From contig DASRON010000027.1 of assembly GCA_035646815.1 (NCBI GenBank), positions 1-15,388 on the forward strand: DNA of 15,388 nt. The letters are read 5' to 3'. This DNA comes from GCA-002784865 sp035646815 (GTDB taxonomy: Bacteria > Patescibacteriota > Microgenomatia > Levybacterales > UBA12049). The position numbers were made by a program, and so were the translations under genes. The notes under the pieces are model-generated. The model did not search any database, was not told where the DNA came from, and saw only the letters and a list, made by a program, of their open reading frames with translations. This document shows positions 13,110-15,388 of the stretch, in pieces (the stretch's first letter is position 1; the number at the start of each line of letters is the position of its first letter).

Positions 13110-13442
13110 ATGCGAAGAAGAAGAAAATCAGCTCAATTAATCATAAGCTTTATTTTTCTTATTCTAACCGGTTATCTTGTCTATTTTTTTTCTCCTAATA
13201 AAAACTTTTCTGTAATTGGCCTTAAATCACCCATTGTTCCATTATTTATATTCTCTCTTTTTTTATTTATGACTTCCTTTTTTACATTTGCTTTTAAAAA
13301 TTTAAGAAGAGGAATCTTCCTATCACTTCTTATAATCTTTTATTTACTTTTAAATCTATTTAAACTTAATAATATTGGTTTTCTAGGTCTTCTCGTAATT
13401 ATTTTTATCGTTCTTGAACTTGTTTTTACTCGCCGTAAGTAG
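13110..13442 (+). CDS. Small membrane protein of unknown function, 3-4 helices
   Basis: A 110-residue, very hydrophobic protein. A strongly basic start (RRRRK, residues 2-6) is followed by helices at about 9-27, 40-62, 68-86 and 90-106, and the protein ends in basic residues (TRRK). The charge pattern suggests that both ends are cytoplasmic. No motif is recognised. It is transcribed away from hrcA and lies 22 bp before metG. No Shine-Dalgarno sequence is seen; a TGn-extended -10-like element sits 6 nt before the ATG. It could be a small accessory membrane protein under heat-shock control because of the shared control region, but nothing in the protein shows this. Confidence 0.75.
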   Translation: MRRRRKSAQLIISFIFLILTGYLVYFFSPNKNFSVIGLKSPIVPLFIFSLFLFMTSFFTFAFKNLRRGIFLSLLIIFYLLLNLFKLNNIGFLGLLVIIFIVLELVFTRRK

Positions 13443-13449
13443 CTTTCTA

Positions 13450-13458
13450 TGGTAAAAT
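13450..13458 (+). promoter_or_regulatory. Extended -10 promoter for metG
   Basis: TGG-TAAAAT (hexamer at 13453-13458, 5 of 6 matches to TATAAT) lies exactly 6 nt before the metG ATG at 13465. Transcription would start at or next to the start codon. No -35 box and no Shine-Dalgarno sequence are visible. Confidence 0.5.
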
Positions 13459-13464
13459 CAGCCT

Positions 13465-14886
13465 ATGAATAAATTTTACATAACCACTGCTATTCCATAT
13501 GTTAATGCAAAACCACACGTCGGTCATGCACTTGAATTTGTACAAGCAGATGTTATTGCCAGATATCATAAGTTAAAAGGTGAGCAAGTTCTTCTTTTGT
13601 CAGGCGCAGACGAAAATGCTTTAAAAAATGTTCAAGCTGCAGAAGAAGCAAATATTCCAATTCAAGAATTTGTTGATAAAAACAGCGCACTTTTTAAAAA
13701 ACTTTCTGAAAAATTAAATGTGTATTTTGATGTTTTCCAAAAAGGTAACAGTAGTAATCATCATAAAGCCTCTCAAAAACTCTGGGAAAGATGTTCTAAG
13801 AATGGCGATATATATAAAAAGAATTATTCCGGACTTTATTGTGTTGGCTGTGAGCTGTTTTATGAAAAAAATGAATTAAACAAAAATGGCGAATGTTTTG
13901 AACACCCTGGTAAAAAATTAGAGGAAGTTTCAGAAGAAAACTATTTTTTTAAACTTTCTAAATATCAAAATCAAATCTTAGAATTTATTGAAACAGATAG
14001 GCTTAAGATAATCCCCTCTTTTAGAAAAAATGAAGCAGTTTCTTTTATTAAACAAGGTTTAAGGGATATTAGTATTTCTCGCTCAAATAAAAGAGCCAGA
14101 AACTGGGGAGTAGATGTTCCTGGTGATCAAAATCAAAAAATGTATGTCTGGTTTGATGCTTTAAATATTTATCAAAGTGGAATAGGTTTTGGAACAAATG
14201 AGAATGAATATAATAAATGGTGGCCTGCTGATTTACATGTAATTGGTAAGGGAATTCTAAGATTCCACGCTGTTTATTGGCCTGCGTTTTTACTTTCCGC
14301 AAAGCTTTCTCTTCCAAAATCTATTTTTGTGCATGGCTATTTTACCGTGGACGGACAAAAGATGTCCAAGACTATTGGAAACGTAATAGATCCTATTTAC
14401 TTAATCAATAAATATGGAGTTGATGCAGTGCGCTACTACTTATTACGTGAAATCCCATCAACTTCAGATGGAGATTTTTCCGAGAGTAGGTTTAAAGAAG
14501 TTTATAATGCAGATCTTGCAAATAATCTTGGCAATTTAGTCTCTCGAGTTGCAAAACTTTGCGAGCAGAATAACTTTAAATCAGAAAATATTAATCCAGT
14601 AGCAAATCCTATTATTGATAAAAATCTTAAGGATTATTCATTTAATATAGCACTTATTAATATCTGGGCAAAGATAAATTTAATAAACCAAACTATTAAT
14701 AAAGATGAGCCATGGAAAATAGAAGATAATAAAAAGCTTAAGGAAAAACTTTATCTTTACATAAGAGATATTATTTCAATTGCACATGACCTAAAACCAT
14801 TTCTCCCTAAAACAGCAGCAAAAATCGAGGAACAATTTAAGGGACCTAATATAAGATCTGCAGTCCCTCTTTTCCCAAGAATTTAA
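13465..14886 (+). CDS. metG: Methionyl-tRNA synthetase
   Basis: A 473-residue class I synthetase that charges tRNA-Met with methionine. The HIGH motif is HVGH (18-21), the KMSKS motif is KMSKT (299-303), and WFDALNIY (229-236) and HVIGKGILRFHAVYWPA (258-274) are typical of the active site. A single zinc knuckle is present, C126-x2-C129 with C144-x2-H147, as in the Thermus-type enzyme. The loop that normally reads TGTDEHG is SGADENA (46-52), with Asn in place of His. The anticodon-binding helical domain (about 345-470) is complete. The C-terminal tRNA-binding domain found in longer MetRS is missing. Synteny with tatD further downstream is common in bacteria. The identification is secure. Confidence 0.98.
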   Translation: MNKFYITTAIPYVNAKPHVGHALEFVQADVIARYHKLKGEQVLLLSGADENALKNVQAAEEANIPIQEFVDKNSALFKKLSEKLNVYFDVFQKGNSSNHHKASQKLWERCSKNGDIYKKNYSGLYCVGCELFYEKNELNKNGECFEHPGKKLEEVSEENYFFKLSKYQNQILEFIETDRLKIIPSFRKNEAVSFIKQGLRDISISRSNKRARNWGVDVPGDQNQKMYVWFDALNIYQSGIGFGTNENEYNKWWPADLHVIGKGILRFHAVYWPAFLLSAKLSLPKSIFVHGYFTVDGQKMSKTIGNVIDPIYLINKYGVDAVRYYLLREIPSTSDGDFSESRFKEVYNADLANNLGNLVSRVAKLCEQNNFKSENINPVANPIIDKNLKDYSFNIALINIWAKINLINQTINKDEPWKIEDNKKLKEKLYLYIRDIISIAHDLKPFLPKTAAKIEEQFKGPNIRSAVPLFPRI

Positions 14887-14895
14887 TGTTATAAT
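14887..14895 (+). promoter_or_regulatory. Extended -10 promoter with perfect TATAAT for the basic orphan gene
   Basis: TGT-TATAAT (hexamer at 14890-14895, perfect) lies exactly 6 nt (CTCCTC) before the ATG at 14902, immediately after the metG stop (14884-14886). This is the clearest of the leaderless-type promoters in the window. It suggests that the orphan gene and tatD can be transcribed without metG. Confidence 0.6.
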
Positions 14896-14901
14896 CTCCT
14901 C

Positions 14902-15234
14902 ATGACAGAACGTAAAGAAAGAACTGAAAATAGACGATGGAATGAAGTTACTTTACCTAATCAGGAATATGTTTTCTACTATCTATTTTCTGACAATTTA
15001 GATTTTGTTTTAAGAGAAGTTGATAGAATTAGAGAATCAAATCCTCCTGTTATGCCTAACATTAGAGAGTTATCAGGAGAAGAAGCAGCTACACTTAAGA
15101 AAATTATTAAAAACTCAAGCGATATATCTTATAGGAAAGCTGTGCGAAAAGGTATTAGGGGAACTATAATTAAAAATGGTTTTCCTGTCTCTGTTGGAAA
15201 CTTAAACCGGAAAAGATTAAGTAAAGTGTTTTGA
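14902..15234 (+). CDS. Small basic protein of unknown function between metG and tatD
   Basis: A 110-residue soluble protein that I do not recognise. The N-terminus is charged (ERKERTENRR, 3-12). An aromatic stretch follows (YVFYYLF, 23-29), then an acidic/helical part (30-70). The C-terminus is Lys/Arg-rich, with RKAVRKGIRG (78-87) and GFPVSVGNLNRKRLSK (93-108). There are no Cys and no membrane helix. The basic C-terminus would suit nucleic-acid or ribosome binding, but this is a guess. The gene starts 15 bp after metG with its own promoter, and its TGA is one base from the tatD ATG, so the two are probably translated together. Confidence 0.75.
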   Translation: MTERKERTENRRWNEVTLPNQEYVFYYLFSDNLDFVLREVDRIRESNPPVMPNIRELSGEEAATLKKIIKNSSDISYRKAVRKGIRGTIIKNGFPVSVGNLNRKRLSKVF

Positions 15235-15235
15235 T

Positions 15236-15388
15236 ATGATAGATGCACATTGCCATTTAAATCTTAAAGGTTACGAAAATGATCTTGAAGAAGTAATAAA
15301 AAGAGCAAGAGATGTCGGCGTTAATAAAATTATTAATGTTGGAACAAGCCTTGAAACAAGTAAGAAAGCAATTAAATTTGCTAAAAAA
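15236..15388 (+). CDS. tatD: TatD-family metal-dependent hydrolase, N-terminal part (cut by window edge)
   Basis: The frame opens at ATG 15236, one base after the upstream TGA (TGATATG), and runs to the right edge: 51 codons visible. The start MIDAHCHL contains the D-x-H-x-H metal-binding motif at the first strand of the TIM-barrel (Asp3, His5, His7). The stretch LEEVIKRARDVGVNKIINVGTS follows the usual TatD pattern of first helix and second strand. TatD proteins are metal-dependent nucleases or hydrolases, usually about 250-260 residues long. The position after metG is a common arrangement. The family is well supported; the exact substrate is not known. Confidence 0.88.
   Translation, partial: MIDAHCHLNLKGYENDLEEVIKRARDVGVNKIINVGTSLETSKKAIKFAKK

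Noticed and set aside
1..15388. tRNA, rRNA, CRISPR array, insertion sequence, riboswitch
   Set aside because: No cloverleaf-like or rRNA stretch, no regularly spaced repeats, no transposase and no long leader were seen; the intergenic gaps are all under 90 bp.

Overview
The window looks like a chromosomal segment of a Candidate Phyla Radiation (Patescibacteria) bacterium, probably of the Microgenomates type. This is inferred from gene content and not from any search. The sequence is strongly AT-rich. The heat-shock proteins are reduced: a HrcA of 243 residues, a GrpE of 146 residues and a DnaJ with no zinc finger. Most starts have no Shine-Dalgarno sequence. Next to the chaperones lie a small two-helix type IV secretion pilin-like protein, a VirB6/TrbL-like multispanning protein, and exported proteins built from domains I associate with this group. 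TGA is used as a stop codon (for example in the clp/M64 ATGA overlap), so this is genetic code 11 and not the TGA=Gly code of Gracilibacteria/Absconditabacteria.

Layout. A divergent control region at about 13023-13109 splits the window. Leftward (minus strand) runs hrcA, grpE, dnaK, then a terminator and a new promoter, then dnaJ. After dnaJ comes an envelope block: pilin-like protein (94 aa), VirB6/TrbL-like protein (764 aa), an exported protein with a KPAIYLYP domain (452 aa), a Clp AAA+ unfoldase (891 aa), a membrane-anchored M64-like metallopeptidase (626 aa), and a multispanning membrane protein cut by the left edge. Rightward (plus strand) run a small membrane protein (110 aa), metG, a basic orphan protein (110 aa) and the start of tatD, cut by the right edge. 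No rRNA, tRNA, CRISPR array or insertion sequence was seen.

How it fits together. HrcA is the expected repressor of its own operon. The hrcA promoter is close to consensus (TTGACA, 17 bp, TATTAT) and overlaps a 27-bp inverted repeat with exact CIRCE geometry (9-9-9), in which both half-sites carry the same altered core. HrcA, GrpE, DnaK and DnaJ form a minimal Hsp70 set. The downstream block looks like part of an envelope or secretion apparatus, with a Clp unfoldase that seems to lack the ClpP-docking loop and the coiled-coil middle domain, and a surface-facing protease.

The most useful new observation is regulatory. Several genes begin exactly 6 nt after an extended -10 hexamer (TGn-TAnnnT), which would put the transcription start at or next to the ATG, giving leaderless mRNAs. 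Two of these promoter-start segments, 4.2 kb apart on opposite strands, match at 19 of 21 positions.
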